Shown here piece after piece: positions 10,026-20,660 of a stretch of DNA of 64,000 nucleotides. Position numbers and translations under genes: made by a program. Positions within the stretch are counted from its first letter, which is position 1; each line of letters opens with the position of its first letter. This DNA is from Armigeres subalbatus (lineage: Eukaryota > Arthropoda > Insecta > Diptera > Culicidae). The stretch spans positions 24,380 through 88,379 of the forward strand of contig NW_026943509.1 of the NCBI RefSeq assembly GCF_024139115.2, read 5' to 3'. The notes under the pieces were generated by a model. The model was not told the DNA's origin. It worked only from the letters and a program-made list of their open reading frames with translations, and did not search any database.

Positions 10026-12975
10026 CGCCGCACGGTGTAAAAATGAGTAATCGAAGTTTCATGTACCTCTGATTTTTTCACAGAAAGTTAAGCAAGGCCA
10101 TCGAAATGAGGTACGGGGTGTTTTAAATATTTCACCGCGATTTTAAAAAATGATTTTTGTTGTTTCTTTCTCTACACCGTACAAAAAGTCAATTGATAAC
10201 CCACCAAAGGATCAATCACAATTACTCCCTCCCAAATTGATTATAAACACATTTGTAGCCTTTTGCCTCTCTCGTATCATATATAGATAATCTATCTTAA
10301 TGGAAATAAAATTTGAAAACATTTTTAAAGTTCAAGGTTCCTACAGTATTTTTAGTGTTATTTTTATGTCTTGAAATCTTTGCTGAAACAATAATCATCT
10401 CTGGTATCTATATTGGTTCTCTGATGAATATTGTTTTGTATTTCTATCTTCCGACATTTTTACTAGATGACCTGCCCACTGAAGTGCGCCGTATGTTATG
10501 AGATTCAGAATGTTTTCTCTTTTGATGATGGATTTTGCTTTTAATTCATGCGTATGAGCCACATGTCTTTGGCCTCTCACCGAGTATTGTACGGCATCTT
10601 CCGCTAGAAAATCTGAGTATCCTAGTGCTTAGAACGTTTCATGTCTGTAATTGTCATCAGGAATTGAGGAATTATAAAAGCGATTTTCGTTTCATCGAGT
10701 TCTTTTCTTCACCTGTATTATACGAGACCTAACTTAGAGGTAACCTATTTAAAGCAGAAATCATAGTCTTTGCCAGTGTTTACAGCATTGAATTAGTATT
10801 TGTCAGCATTTCAAAGGTAAATTTTGTTTATACATGTTCTACATATCCAGTTTACTTCTAGCAAAACGAACACTAAGCTTATTCTGTCTCTGCGTAATTA
10901 TGTTCTTCACTTGCTAGAGCTTATGCATATGCTCCTAGGTTTTGCTGGTGAAATTAAGCTCCTTAGGAAACAATCGCAGAGTAGTGGTGGAGACTTGTCT
11001 CACTGAAGATTTAGATGGTGAGAAAGGACATATCCATTCACTATCTTTAAAAACATTATAAAACCATAATTATTACTTGGGTGCAAACACGGTTTTTTAC
11101 AGCTTACCTGATTACTGCTCATATAAAAATATGAATGACCCACACAAATATGCAATCAATCAAATGTGAGACAGTTGTGCTTAGAAACAATATAGCTTCC
11201 AAATGCAACAGAAATGGAATTTGCAGTATAACTCCATCCAATAGCCTATTTCGGACATGAAGGTGGTAATTACAAGAAGCAGGTCAGTAAGGTTTTTGGT
11301 TTTGCAAAATATGCTGCGAACAATATTCGGTAAGATTATTGTATATGGTATAAATTTCACAAATGATGAGACACTGTATCTAGAGGAAAATACGAACCCT
11401 TTAAAATATGGCAGACTGACAATGGGCTGCTTTCATATTGCAAATGTCGGAAGAAAGAAATGTGAATATAACATTCAATAGAGAACCATATTTGGGCTGG
11501 AAAAAGATGATAATTGCTAAAAAAAAATTGAAAATAACTCCAAAAAAAATAATAAACTATGGTAGTTTGGGAAGGCTTGAATTACAGAAATTTATATTTT
11601 TCAAATATTTAGATCTATTTCAAGATCAAAAAAGTCTACAAATGTGTACATTTTCATTTTGAGAATTAATTACAATGATTGATCCGTTGTTGGGTTATCA
11701 ATTGACTTTTGAAGGGAATATTAGAGAAGAAAACAATAAAAATCACTTTTTCAAAAAAAACGCCGATGAAATATTTTAAAACACCCGTACCTCATTTCTA
11801 ATGACCTTGCCTAACTTTCTGTGAAAAAATCAGAGGTACATGAAACTTCGATAATAATCCATTTTTTTACACCGTGCGCCGTCGGGGAATATCTGAGTAA
11901 ACCGCGATCGAGCTGGGAGCTTAATGGTCCAAGAATACAGAAGATTGGTTCCGAAGAGTTTCCGCCGCCGGGGAGCCTCTAGTCGGATTAGGCTAGATCC
12001 ATCGTCGGGGACTAGGCTGAGTAGAACGTGACGCGTTGTAGCACTGGTTTCGGTTCGTCGGCGCACCATTGAACCGGACGCTATGCTCCACCCGAAATCT
12101 CTGAATCGACTTCGGCACTCGGACCGGTCACTCGCTGAAGTAAGAAAGGCATCCAGACTGATCTGGAAAACACCAGAAATGTTAAAAGTGTTAAAAGATA
12201 TTCAACAAGTCTTACAAGGAAGCGAGTCGTCGGTTTCGAAGGAAATTCCAATGTCGGGGAACATTCTGTCGGAGTAGGATAGATCTGCCGCCGGGATCAT
12301 CTGAGTAGCCCGCGATTTAGCTGGAGCCATGGCTCAACGAAAAGTACAGGAAATAGTGAAGAAAATTATGCTGGAAGCCGAACGGCTCAATGTTAAGGAA
12401 AGTTCCATTCGGGGGAGTTTCCGATACCGGGAAGCTTCTAGTCGGAGTATGCTAGGTCCACCGCCGGGGACTATGCCGGGTGGTTCGTGACGCGTTAAAT
12501 AATCGGCCTTTGGTAGTCGAAGCACCTGGGAACCGGACGCATGCTCACCCGGAATCTCTGGACCTACTCTGGCATCCAACGGTTTCCCGTTGAAGTGAGA
12601 AAGTGCTCGACTATCTAGGTGAGACATTAGTGTTGGACACGCAAAACGGTCGTCGGTTTTCGAAGCCTCGCCGCCGGAGGACTTCCTCGGAGAATAGATT
12701 CGCCGCTGGGGATCATCTGAGTAGGCTGCGACACGTCGAGAGCTAAATGGCTCTAAGATCAGGTGGTGCTGAATGGCATGCAGAGAGCGTCAAAGATCAA
12801 GAGACGCCCAAACCGAATAAAAATGTTCGATGAGAAAATGTAGCGAATCATTGTGCTTTGCCAGAGGCTGAACACGTGAAGTGCATGAGCACAGCCCCTC
12901 CGAAGTTTGAATCCAGTAAGTCCCGGGGAACAGGGCATGAGAAGAGAGGGCAACCTAAGTAACCTTCTTGTTATG
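10000..12975 (+). repeat. R1-clade 3' UTR with degenerate repeat blocks
   Basis: Five diverged blocks share GGAGCCTCT..GTCGG..TAGG.TAGATCCGCCGCCGGGG-like wording, at about 10005-10030 (continuing at 11882), 11960-12010, 12248-12300, 12430-12480 and 12670-12725. Spacing is uneven (~120-290 bp). Between them recur GTGACGCGTT and ATCTGAGTAG..CGCGA words, so two repeat types may alternate. Removing the insertion at 10031-11876 rejoins a block as TAGATCCGCCG-TCGGGGAATATCTGAGTA, matching the block at 12280. There is no convincing ORF. Repeated 3' UTR blocks of this kind are known in mosquito R1-clade LINEs. The last recognisable part is a GC-rich stretch ending near 12975. Confidence 0.7.
10031..11876. 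mobile_element. Transib-like non-autonomous element 1 (CACGGTG ends)
   Basis: A 1,846-bp insertion bounded by perfect CACGGTGTAAAAA / TTTTTACACCGTG termini and a 5-bp duplication CGCCG (10026-10030 and 11877-11881). The inverted repeats extend about 190 bp (10031-10230 against 11690-11876), sharing words such as CATGTACCTCTGATTTTTTC and GTACGGGGTGTTTTAAA. The interior is AT-rich, with no transposase and only short chance frames (11257-11481, 11438-11662). One minus-strand frame (10395-10580) holds a LQWAGHLVKMSEDR string resembling LINE C-termini. Known Transib elements use CAC-starting termini and GC-rich 5-bp duplications, so this superfamily is the best fit; that assignment is an inference. 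A relative lies at 50708-52702. Confidence 0.75.
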
Positions 12976-13265
12976 AGGGGGCGGGGTATTGGGTCCGGCT
13001 GTTCGGCCTTTTGCCTACAGTCAAATCCGCACTCCCTGAGTGATAATTCTATAGCTTACGTGATCATATAGCCTTTACGTAACTTAATACGAAAAGGCAA
13101 AAATAAATCGATAAATTTCTTCTGAAGTTAAAATTTACAACCGAACTTAAGTGCATGCAAAACCGCATTTAATTTTGAATAGAATATAATTGGTACAGAT
13201 TGTATATATAATAATGGAGCCATCACCGCTAAATAAATTATTCGCGGTTCTGATTTGCGGTTATA
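12976..13265. other. Intergenic spacer, nothing recognised
   Basis: A short GC-richer start (GGCGGGGTATTGGGTCC region), then AT-rich DNA with no ORF. It lies between the end of the R1-clade element and the TA-flanked element that begins at 13266. Confidence 0.5.
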
Positions 13266-13589
13266 CAGGGGATGGACAAAATAAGTAGGATAGGCAAATT
13301 TTGGGTAAAATTAGATGTGTTGTAACGTAACTATCTTAGTTATCATCCGATTTAGACAATTCAGGCATGCCTGAACTAGAAAATTGATGCAGTTTGACGT
13401 TATGTTCATGGCCACCGGATTCCGGAGATATTCCGGGTTTATCGGAAGTAGGTTGAAAACCGTAAATTTGAGGTGAATATTAGGAGAAGTTGTGGTTAAA
13501 AATTGAGTAATATTAGTAACTACAAATGAAGTAGGGCTCTTGCCGATTGGAACCATATATTAAGGTTTGGAATCGTACCAGAATCAAGT

Positions 13590-14165
13590 GAGATCTGGCA
13601 TTTCTTTATAATCGGTTCCGATCGATACTTATCAAAGGGAACCTGGGGAAGGGGCTTTATTTTAGTAACAAACCAGTCATTCGAAGACTCTTCTTTCATG
13701 GATTTCGATCAGGAAGTGAAGTATGAAGGACCATTGACGGCTCTGACTGCTTCCAGGACCCACGGATTGTCCCTGGAGAATATGTGGAAGGGGACATTTT
13801 AGTTCAAGCATCATAACCAGTCATTCGACGGCTGTTTTCTCGTGGTTTCGATTAGGAAGCGAAAAATGAATGGAAGCGAAATAAAATGGACCATTGAGGG
13901 CTCTGACCGCTTTCTGGACCTACGGATTGGCCCAGGGAACCTGCGGAAGGGGACATTTTAGTTTTAGTACCAAAACCAGTCATTCGACGGCTCTTTTCAT
14001 GGTTTTCTCGATCAGGAAGCGAAGTATGAATATAAAATGGTCCATTGACGGCTCTGACCGCTTCCAGGACATGGGATTACACCTGAGAACCTGTGGAAGG
14101 ACATAGTTTTAGCACCAAAGCCTTTTTCATGGCTTTGGATCAGGAATCGAAATATGAAGTAGGCA
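13590..14165 (+). repeat. Subterminal ~150-bp repeats, direct orientation
   Basis: About four diverged tandem copies of a ~135-160-bp unit, each with GGAACCTG..GAAGGGGACATTTTAG, ACCAGTCATTCGACGGCTC, TTTCGATCAGGAAGCGAA and ATGG.CCATTGACGGCTCTGACC. Unit starts fall near 13639, 13773, 13936 and 14086. Each unit contains the word GACGGCTCT twice in different contexts. Noncoding. Three inverted copies follow immediately at 14195-14585. Confidence 0.75.
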
Positions 14166-14194
14166 GAAATTGAAAAAGATTCGAATGTTTTTAA

Positions 14195-14585
14195 ATGATC
14201 CTGGCTGTCGAATGACTGGTTTTGGTTCAAAACCAAATGCCCCTTCAAAGGTTCCCGGGGCCAATCTGTGGGTCCGAAGCGGTCAGAGCCGTCAATTGAC
14301 CATTTTGTATTCATCGCTTCCTGATCTTAAACCACGAAAAAAGAGCCGTCGAATGACTGGTTTTGATGCGGAAACTAAAATGTCCCCTCCACAGGTTCCC
14401 CAATGGCAATCTGCAGGTCCTGGAAGCAATCAGAACTGTCAATTGACCATTTTATATTCATACTTCGCTTCCTTGATTGAAATCATGAAAACTAACCAAC
14501 GAATGACTGATTTTGGTGTAAAACTAAATGTCCCATTCACAGGTTCCTGGGGCATCTCAGCAACTCCAGGATCCGTTTATTAAAT
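14195..14585 (-). repeat. Subterminal ~150-bp repeats, inverted orientation
   Basis: About three copies of the preceding unit in reverse complement (GAGCCGTCAATTGACCATTT, GCCGTCGAATGACTGGTTTT, CACAGGTTCCC). With the direct copies at 13590-14165 they form a large imperfect palindrome centred near 14175. The open frame 14170-14583 simply reads through these repeats. Confidence 0.75.
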
Positions 14586-14764
14586 TGGTTTTCATTCTTC
14601 TACATTAGAAGCCTTCTGGAATAAAATCATAGTGAATTCGATCTATCAAAAAAGCGGATTCAAATAAAGTTGTGGTCTGACCCGATAAGTATCGATTAGA
14701 ACCAAGTCCCTTGAATCTAACATCCTCTTTCCTTCCTAAGTCGATACTCTCTAACTCCAATTTC

Positions 14765-14860
14765 TAGGGCCGATTTCTTCACCTCGCTAGTGCCTAAACC
14801 AGGTTTAAATGTATGGTGTAAACGCTAAGAGTTAAGCGGAGGTGAAGAAATTCCCCTGAT
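14765..14860. mobile_element. ~95-bp hairpin MITE-like repeat
   Basis: A short palindromic unit with ends GGCCGATTTCTTCACCTCGC and GCGGAGGTGAAGAAATTCCC, which are inverted repeats. The loop contains ACCAGGTTTAAATGTATGG. It lies inside the larger TA-flanked element. No target duplication is clear. Confidence 0.6.
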
Positions 14861-14924
14861 CAAGTAATTTTCAAGCATTTTCACCCTAACTCGATGTTGT
14901 CAGAAACAGTACATGCACGACATA

Positions 14925-15795
14925 GTTAGAAGATAGAAGTGAAAGTGATAAGCGAGAAGGAGAATAAGATATGAGAAATAGAAGTTAGAAGTGAAGAATG
15001 AAGTGATGAGACGTAAGATATGAGAAGAGAGAGGAAAAGAAGTGAGAAGATGGAAAGTGAGAAGTGAGAAATGGAAGAGTAGTTTAGAGAAGTAGAAATA
15101 AGTAGTAGAAGTGAAAAAATACAAAATGAGAAGGAGAAATTGAGAAGTGAAGAGAGTTATGAGAAGTGAAAGTAGGAGGAGAAGGAGAAGTAAAAATTAG
15201 AAGTTAGAAGTGAAATAAGATAAGGAGAAATGAGACGTCAGAAGTGAGATAAGAGGTTGCATGTGAGAAGTAAAAGTGAAAAATGAAGTGATATAAAAGG
15301 GAAATCAGAAGTGAGATGTGTGTTGTGAGAATTTAGATGTGGAAGTGAGAAGTGAGAAATTAATAGTGGGTGAAAAGTAAAAAGTAAAAGTAAGAAATTC
15401 AAGTGAGAAATGAGAAGTAAAAGTGAGAGGGAGTGGGAGGAAAAGAGAGGTGAGAAGTGAGAAGTTACAAGTAAGAAGATCAGGAATAGTGAGAAGTGAA
15501 AGAAGAAGGAAAAGTGAGAAGAGAAAAGTGACAGAGGAGAAATGAGAAGTCAGATGTGAGATATAAGAAGTTATAAGGAGAAGTAAGAAGGAAAAATGAG
15601 ATGAGGAAAATGAGACAATGTCGGAAGGAGAGGTGAGAAACTAATATGAAGGCAATGAGAAGTGACTAGTGAGAAAAGGAGCAGGAAGAATTGCGATAGA
15701 TGAGAAATAAGAAGAGTGGTGAGAAGAAAAGGATAATTTAGGAAGAAGTAATAGAGAAGGGAATATATGGCATAGAGAAGTGGAGGACCAAAGAA
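14925..15795 (+). repeat. Polypurine (GAAGTGAGAA-type) degenerate repeat block
   Basis: About 870 bp of strand-asymmetric sequence made almost only of G and A with scattered T, built from degenerate GTGAGAAGTGAGAAATGAGAAG units. Very few C bases occur on this strand. The open frame read on the minus strand (14900-15124) is just translated pyrimidine repeat (Phe/Leu/Ser/Thr). It is followed directly by a block of opposite asymmetry. Confidence 0.85.
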
Positions 15796-15804
15796 TCTAG
15801 GTGA

Positions 15805-16175
15805 GAACTACGATATTCTTTTTTTCCTTCTTTATTTTTTCCTCTTCCTTCTTCTCTTCCTTTCCTCCGGCAATCTCTCCTACCACTTCACTACTTAACA
15901 TCCGCTTTTCACCTCTCATAATTATCTCTCCTTCTCACACTGCTTGGTTTTTCTCTACTTACATTCTTCTCCACTTGCAACTATCACAACCTACTCACCA
16001 CTTTCTGCTCACTCCTCTCATTCTCACTCTTTCACTACTCACATGTTACCTACACTCACATTCACTCCTTGCTCTCAGTACTCACTTCTCAACGTACTCA
16101 TTTAAAATCACATTTTCACTTCTCGAAGTTCTGCCGTTCAATTCGAACATCTTTCTTTCCTTACTTCCTTAATAA
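15805..16175 (+). repeat. Polypyrimidine block facing the polypurine block
   Basis: About 370 bp of T/C-rich sequence (CTTCTTCTCTTCC, TTCTCACACTG, CTACTCACATG words). It is the reverse-complement type of the preceding purine repeat, so the two blocks form an imperfect giant inverted repeat centred near 15800. The 123-codon frame 15801-16172 is translated low-complexity DNA and not a protein gene. Confidence 0.8.
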
Positions 16176-16901
16176 GGAAAAAATTTTTACTGTTTCTGGT
16201 TAACGGCATTGAAAATATAAGATGTTCCTATCTCGATGCCTCAAATTTCAATAGTCGCATCTAAGGGAAAATGGTGGTCTGGTCATTAATCGAAAATTAC
16301 TATTCCATTTGTTCAATTTATATATCATAAGAAAGTATATACATTTAAGTTAAGAAAATCGGAAAATATAGTAAGGCTGTGTTTATTCAGTCAAAGATAT
16401 GGGCTGGCGAAGTGAAAAGCTGATAAAAAATAAAAAATCATTACTTTTTTTGTATTGTATGTTATGAAGTCAATTTTTTCCAATCACATAACAGTTTTAT
16501 ATACCATTTCAGGCAGCTTTAAAACCTTTTAGCTTTCCGATATTTGGTTTCTAGGCAAAAACAAAAAAAAAAAAAATTTAAAAAATGTTTTTTTCACGTG
16601 TGACATTTTTTGGAGGGTTAACGATGGCCCTTAAAGGGTTAAAAACGGTTCTCAAATATTTCTTCACATAAGATAAGTTGCATAGAAACAGTTTTCATTG
16701 AAAAAATATCTTTGGCCCTTATTTGTATGAGAATTCCCCATAGTGAATCGGTTTCATGGACATAACGTCAAACTGCATTATTTTCTAGTTCAGGTATGCC
16801 TGAATTGTCAAAATTTTATGTTAGTTATATAGGATATAGTTACAACACATCTAATTTTACCCAAAATTTGGCCATCCTAACTAGTATTGACCATACCTGT
16901 A

Positions 16902-18300
16902 GCTTTTAACTAGGACACTTCAGTTACAGAAATCAGTGCTAAAATAACAGTAACCTTAAACCTCTAAATGTTTTCGTCATATTTACTAAGATTGTTATCT
17001 CAAACGACAGTTATCCTGCATGTTGCCTATCAGGGTTTCAGTTCTCGAGCATCATCGCGACAGATCAGGCTGGGGAGAACGAAACGCTTCCGAAAAAAAA
17101 GACCGCATCTGTCATTACGTGCTTGGATAATCAGATCGCCAAAAGCCCATTGTGACCCATTCAGAGGATTACGACCTGGCAACGACGACGCGTCAGTGGA
17201 AGTACAAAAACATAGGTTATGTAAACATTGACAATTTCTTTTTTCGGCCATACCCAGTCCATATACAGAAACCACGATCCAACGGAATGGATTTATGTAC
17301 TCGACGCGATTTTTACATAACTGCCAGAAGGAAATCATGTCTCGGCCTCAGTCACCATGTTCCAAACTGCAAAAACTATCGACGAAACGTCCCGAAAAAA
17401 GGTAGCTTCATCCAAAAGTCGACCCATCAACGCACTCATGCTTCATGAGGGCCAAATTCTGATGTCGGTCAGCTTTTTTTCTATTATCTCTTCAAAGATA
17501 ATCAACGTCCCAGAGGTGAGAAAAGTGTTTACCCCGTCAATATACTTAACAATGATAACGTTCGAAAGGCTGCTGAGTTAACTGACTTGCATTTGAGTAA
17601 TGTTTCTCAAGAACAGATTCTTGCCTCAAATCATTCTCGTCATGAATTAAGATCGAAAACACCAGCACCAAACTGCGTCAATTGATTCATAGCGTGCGTT
17701 CATGTATGCCCAACGAAATACATGGATATGCAAATCCAAATTCGAAAGAAACGACTCGTCACATCGCAACTTGGCATTTTTTTTTTTTTTTCTCTCGCGC
17801 TGCGTCAAAACACCCAAACCCAATCGCCCCAAAGCAAAGGAGGTGGTGTCTTGCCCGAGGCGAGGCGCGAGGAAAACTGCAAAGAAACTGTTCCACACGG
17901 ACCCCGACCGATTGCGCCGGAAAGCCGTCGTCGCCCGCGACCTTACATAAACGGTCTAATCTATTCTCCTGTTGTTTGCTGCAGATCTACTTCTGCGCTC
18001 TTTCGTCATTACGCACCTTTTTTTCGATTTCGCATTTCCTCAACACAAATTGACGGTGTGGTGGGCAATAAGCAGCACGCGGGTGGGAAAAATGTGGCGG
18101 TAGGCTCCGCTGCCACCTTTCTTGTGCCGCATCACGACTTTCCTCTTGGCAACAGAAAACGCTTTTTGAGGTTAGAGACTTTTCTATGTACAAACCCGGT
18201 GCTTGGAGGTCATTTCTCATTGCATTACAAAGATGAAGTTGATTTGTGGGTCAAGTGTTCTGTGTGATAATTTTTCTTTGAAATATTTACTCGCGTAAGA
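16902..18300. other. Unassigned island, less repetitive and partly GC-rich
   Basis: This stretch matches no other part of the window and shows no transposon motif I know. Positions 17030-17420 and 17800-18190 are GC-richer than their surroundings. The longest frame, 17722-18267 (181 codons), includes a poly-Phe run encoded by a T tract (17780-17792) and is not convincingly coding. A CTGTTGTTTGCTGCAG stretch before 17984 resembles a 3' splice site. It could be a promoter or noncoding exon of a host gene, or an unrecognised repeat. Transcript data would be needed. Confidence 0.3.
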
Positions 18301-18885
18301 ATATTACGTTTGTATTTGCTCTATCGGAAATTTGATTAGACAAGCCTTAAGTTAACGATGCAGGATCTACTGTAGGTCAGACAGTAGTGTGAAAAGAAGC
18401 AATACAGTTTGATTTTCTCGCAGAATAGAGTCCTCCGAGGATTTGGCTTAATTATGTTCACAATAGCTTTTCACACAAGTTTTCACATAACTTTGAGATC
18501 TGCATATATAATCTGTTAGAAATCGAAGAGCAAGGATAAGCAGTATGATTTTCGACGATATTGCATTTGGGCAAACAAAATTTTCTAACTAAAATATGAT
18601 GCAAAATATTCGAAAACATTACATTACGTTTATTAAATGGTTGTAATTTACAGAATTTTCATGGAACACAATACGCAATTCAATTTGCCGGCAATTTGTT
18701 ATTTGCTTATAATAAACTGGAATCAGTCTATGTAAAATGTCAATAGTGGGGCATAGATCCACAAAAAGAAAGATATTTTCACTGATTTGTATCTCTGCAA
18801 AATTTACGCTTTATATTTAAATACAAAAGAAACTTAATAAATTATCTCATCATAAGTTCGAGTTTGTACTATTTCATTTAGTCTC
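18301..18885. other. AT-rich DNA, no gene seen
   Basis: AT-rich sequence without meaningful open frames, repeats or hairpins that I could identify. Confidence 0.5.
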
Positions 18886-18889
18886 ACTA

Positions 18890-19115
18890 CATTATTGTAC
18901 CTTTTTGACAGATACTATTTCGACTTCAACAGTAGCTGTCTATCAGGTGTCTCGAAACTTGATCTCGACTTGAGGCTGTCTGAAACCACGTGGTCTATAT
19001 GGGGGGATTGAAAAATGATCCAATAAGCCACATGGGGGAAGGGGTGTTGTCTCGAACCACGGTTGTTTTTTTCACAGAAAACTTTTCGAATATACAATAG
19101 GTAAAAATACAAATC
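18890..19115 (+). repeat. Dispersed repeat, copy 1 (CCACGTGGT / CCACATGGGGG family)
   Basis: It contains TTTTGACAGATACTATTTCG, GTGTCTCGAAACTTGATCTCGACTTG, AACCACGTGGT and ATAAGCCACATGGGGG. The same words in similar order occur at 26985-27260 (ACAGATACGTATTG, GTGTCTCGTACTTGACTCG, ATAAGCCACATGGGGGG, AACCACGTGGTTT). It is a noncoding dispersed repeat, probably a decayed MITE or SINE-like element. Class not determined. Confidence 0.55.
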
Positions 19116-19599
19116 ATTAAAATTTAATGATTCATTCATTAATCGCAAGCGTTCTAGTCGGCCGATGACTCAGAGCCTTTTCAACCCAGCGTTAAAAGAC
19201 GGTGTGCACGAGTAAAAATCGATAACGCAGCATCGGTCAACGCTGCGATGTCTATCTGCATTATTTGACCATTAGCCTAAGTATCCATAGTTACTAATAA
19301 ATAAACGAAAAAACAGGCTGCGTGTTGCTTCAATTTCCACATAAAAAAATTGATAGAAAAATGGAAAATATTTTAAAAAATCCGCCGCAGATGGTTTTTG
19401 CATCACGCCTGCTGACACTTTTCATTCAGCGGACTGCAGCAGACTGCAGAAAATTATTCATGTTTTTACAATAATCCAAGAAAAATCTTAAGAAGAAAAA
19501 TTCAAAAGAATTTCCTTTGTGGATATCCAGGAAAACCAAGTAAAGAATTTCCTGTAAAAAACTTTGACATTACTCATACAATTTTAGCAGCAGGGACTT
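19116..19599. other. Spacer, no gene seen
   Basis: AT-rich DNA between a dispersed repeat and the RTE-clade LINE. No feature recognised. Confidence 0.45.
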
Positions 19600-19929
19600 T
19601 GTCCAAGGGCTTGACGATCCCCTCCCCAGGCCATCTGCGAGTTGTGGCGCCTGCCTGATGTGGTGGGTTTGACAGTGGGCCCTGTTAAACCTCTATAAAA
19701 AGCTGTATGTATCCGCAAGTAGGCTCCGCCAGCGACCGTGTGCCGCTCAAAGTGCACAAGCCCAAGTCCTGGGTGTTAGGTGGACGCTAAATAGTCTCTG
19801 ACACGACGCCCTCCGGCGAGACATGAGTTTGCGTAGGCCCAATAAGCCGCCTGAAAACCAATAATTACGAACAATATAAGAGATAATGCGACTCGATATA
19901 ATCGGCAAAGACCCAGGCGACGAACAAAG

Positions 19930-20660
19930 GATCACGATTAAAGCTTGGAACATGGAACTGCAAGTCGCTAGGTTTCGCAGGTTGCGATGTGATGTATCTA
20001 CGATGAATTACATCCCGCAACATCGACGTCGGCGCTGCAGGAGATTTGCTGACAGGACAGAAAGTGTGGAAAAGCGGGCATCGGCGGCTACCTTCATCAA
20101 AGCTGTGGCACCACCAACGAGTTGTGAAAACCGGCTTCACAGTGCTGGGAAAGATGCGCCAACGCGTGATTGGGTGGCAGCCAATCAACGCAAGGATGTG
20201 CAAGCTGAGGATTAAAGGCCGTTTCTTCAACTATAGCATCATCAACGTGCACCGCCCACACGAAGGGAGACCCGACGACGAGAAAGAAGCGTTCTACGCA
20301 CAGCTGAGCAGACATACGATGGATGCCCATCAGGACGTCAAAATCGTCATCGGTGACATGAACGCGCGCAGGCAGGAAGGAGGAAATAGACCGGTCATCG
20401 ACCGATAGTCTGCACACCGTATCGAATGACAACGGCCAACGATGCATAAACTGCAGCCTCCGCGAATGGTAGTCCGAAGACCTCTTCCCTGCAAAAATAT
20501 CCATGAAGGGCCAAGCGGAGATCACCTAACCAAGAAACGGAAACCAAATCGACCACGTTCTAATCGACGGTAAATTCTTCTCCGATATCACGAACGTCCG
20601 CACTTACCGCAGTGCGAATATTGAATCCGACCATCACCTCGTTGCAGTTTGCCTGCGCTC
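19930..20660 (+). pseudogene. RTE-clade AP endonuclease domain, broken
   Basis: Target-nicking domain of the LINE polyprotein. Readable parts are KAWNMELQVARFRRLRCDV near 19940-19995, where the Trp-Asn of catalytic motif I is present, and CKLRIKGRFFNYSIINVHRPH at about 20195-20260. The metal-binding motif KIVIGDMNAR lies at about 20340-20370, and N-Q-I-D-H-V-L-I-D-G followed by E-S-D-H-H-L-V-A-V at about 20544-20650, which includes the catalytic Ser-Asp-His. Frames change near 20060, 20400 and 20530, and a TAG stops the frame at 20406. Confidence 0.8.

Larger units (their letters stand above)
3270..12975 (+). mobile_element. R1-clade non-LTR retrotransposon, split by three insertions
   Basis: Reading the plus strand and skipping three insertions (6162-8529, 8669-8914, 10031-11876) gives one element of about 5.2 kb, near the usual size of R1-clade elements. 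In order it has a gag-like ORF1 with a CCHC knuckle, an AP endonuclease (GDFNAWA, SDHQA), an RT (LDVKNAFNS, PQGSVLGP, FADDVAL), a Cys/His C-terminal region and a 3' UTR with repeated TAGATCCGCCG-type blocks. Every ORF has stops and frameshifts, so it is dead. Clade assignment rests on domain order and motif wording known from R1-type elements; a LOA-like relative is the main alternative. The exact 5' start (near 3270) and 3' end (near 12975) are estimates. Confidence 0.85.
13266..16899. mobile_element. 3.6-kb TA-flanked DNA element with long TIRs
   Basis: The left end starts CAGGGGATGGACAAAATAAG just after a TA (13264-13265). The right end is the inverted CAGGTATGGTCAATACTAG followed by TA (16900-16901). 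The terminal inverted repeats continue for about 150 bp (13266-13415 against 16756-16899), sharing AATTTTGGGTAAAATTAGAT, TGTGTTGTAAC and GACGTTATGTTCATGG. A TA duplication suggests a Tc1/mariner-type mobiliser. No transposase is visible, so it is non-autonomous. The inside is a composite of inverted ~150-bp repeat arrays, a small MITE, and a polypurine block facing a polypyrimidine block. Each is listed separately. Confidence 0.75.

Noticed and set aside
14900..16172. Membrane-protein-like ORFs rich in Phe, Leu and Ser
   Set aside because: Translations of polypurine/polypyrimidine low-complexity DNA.
17722..18267. 181-codon plus-strand ORF
   Set aside because: It includes a T-tract translated as poly-Phe, overlaps equally open frames, and shows no domain; kept only as part of an unassigned island.
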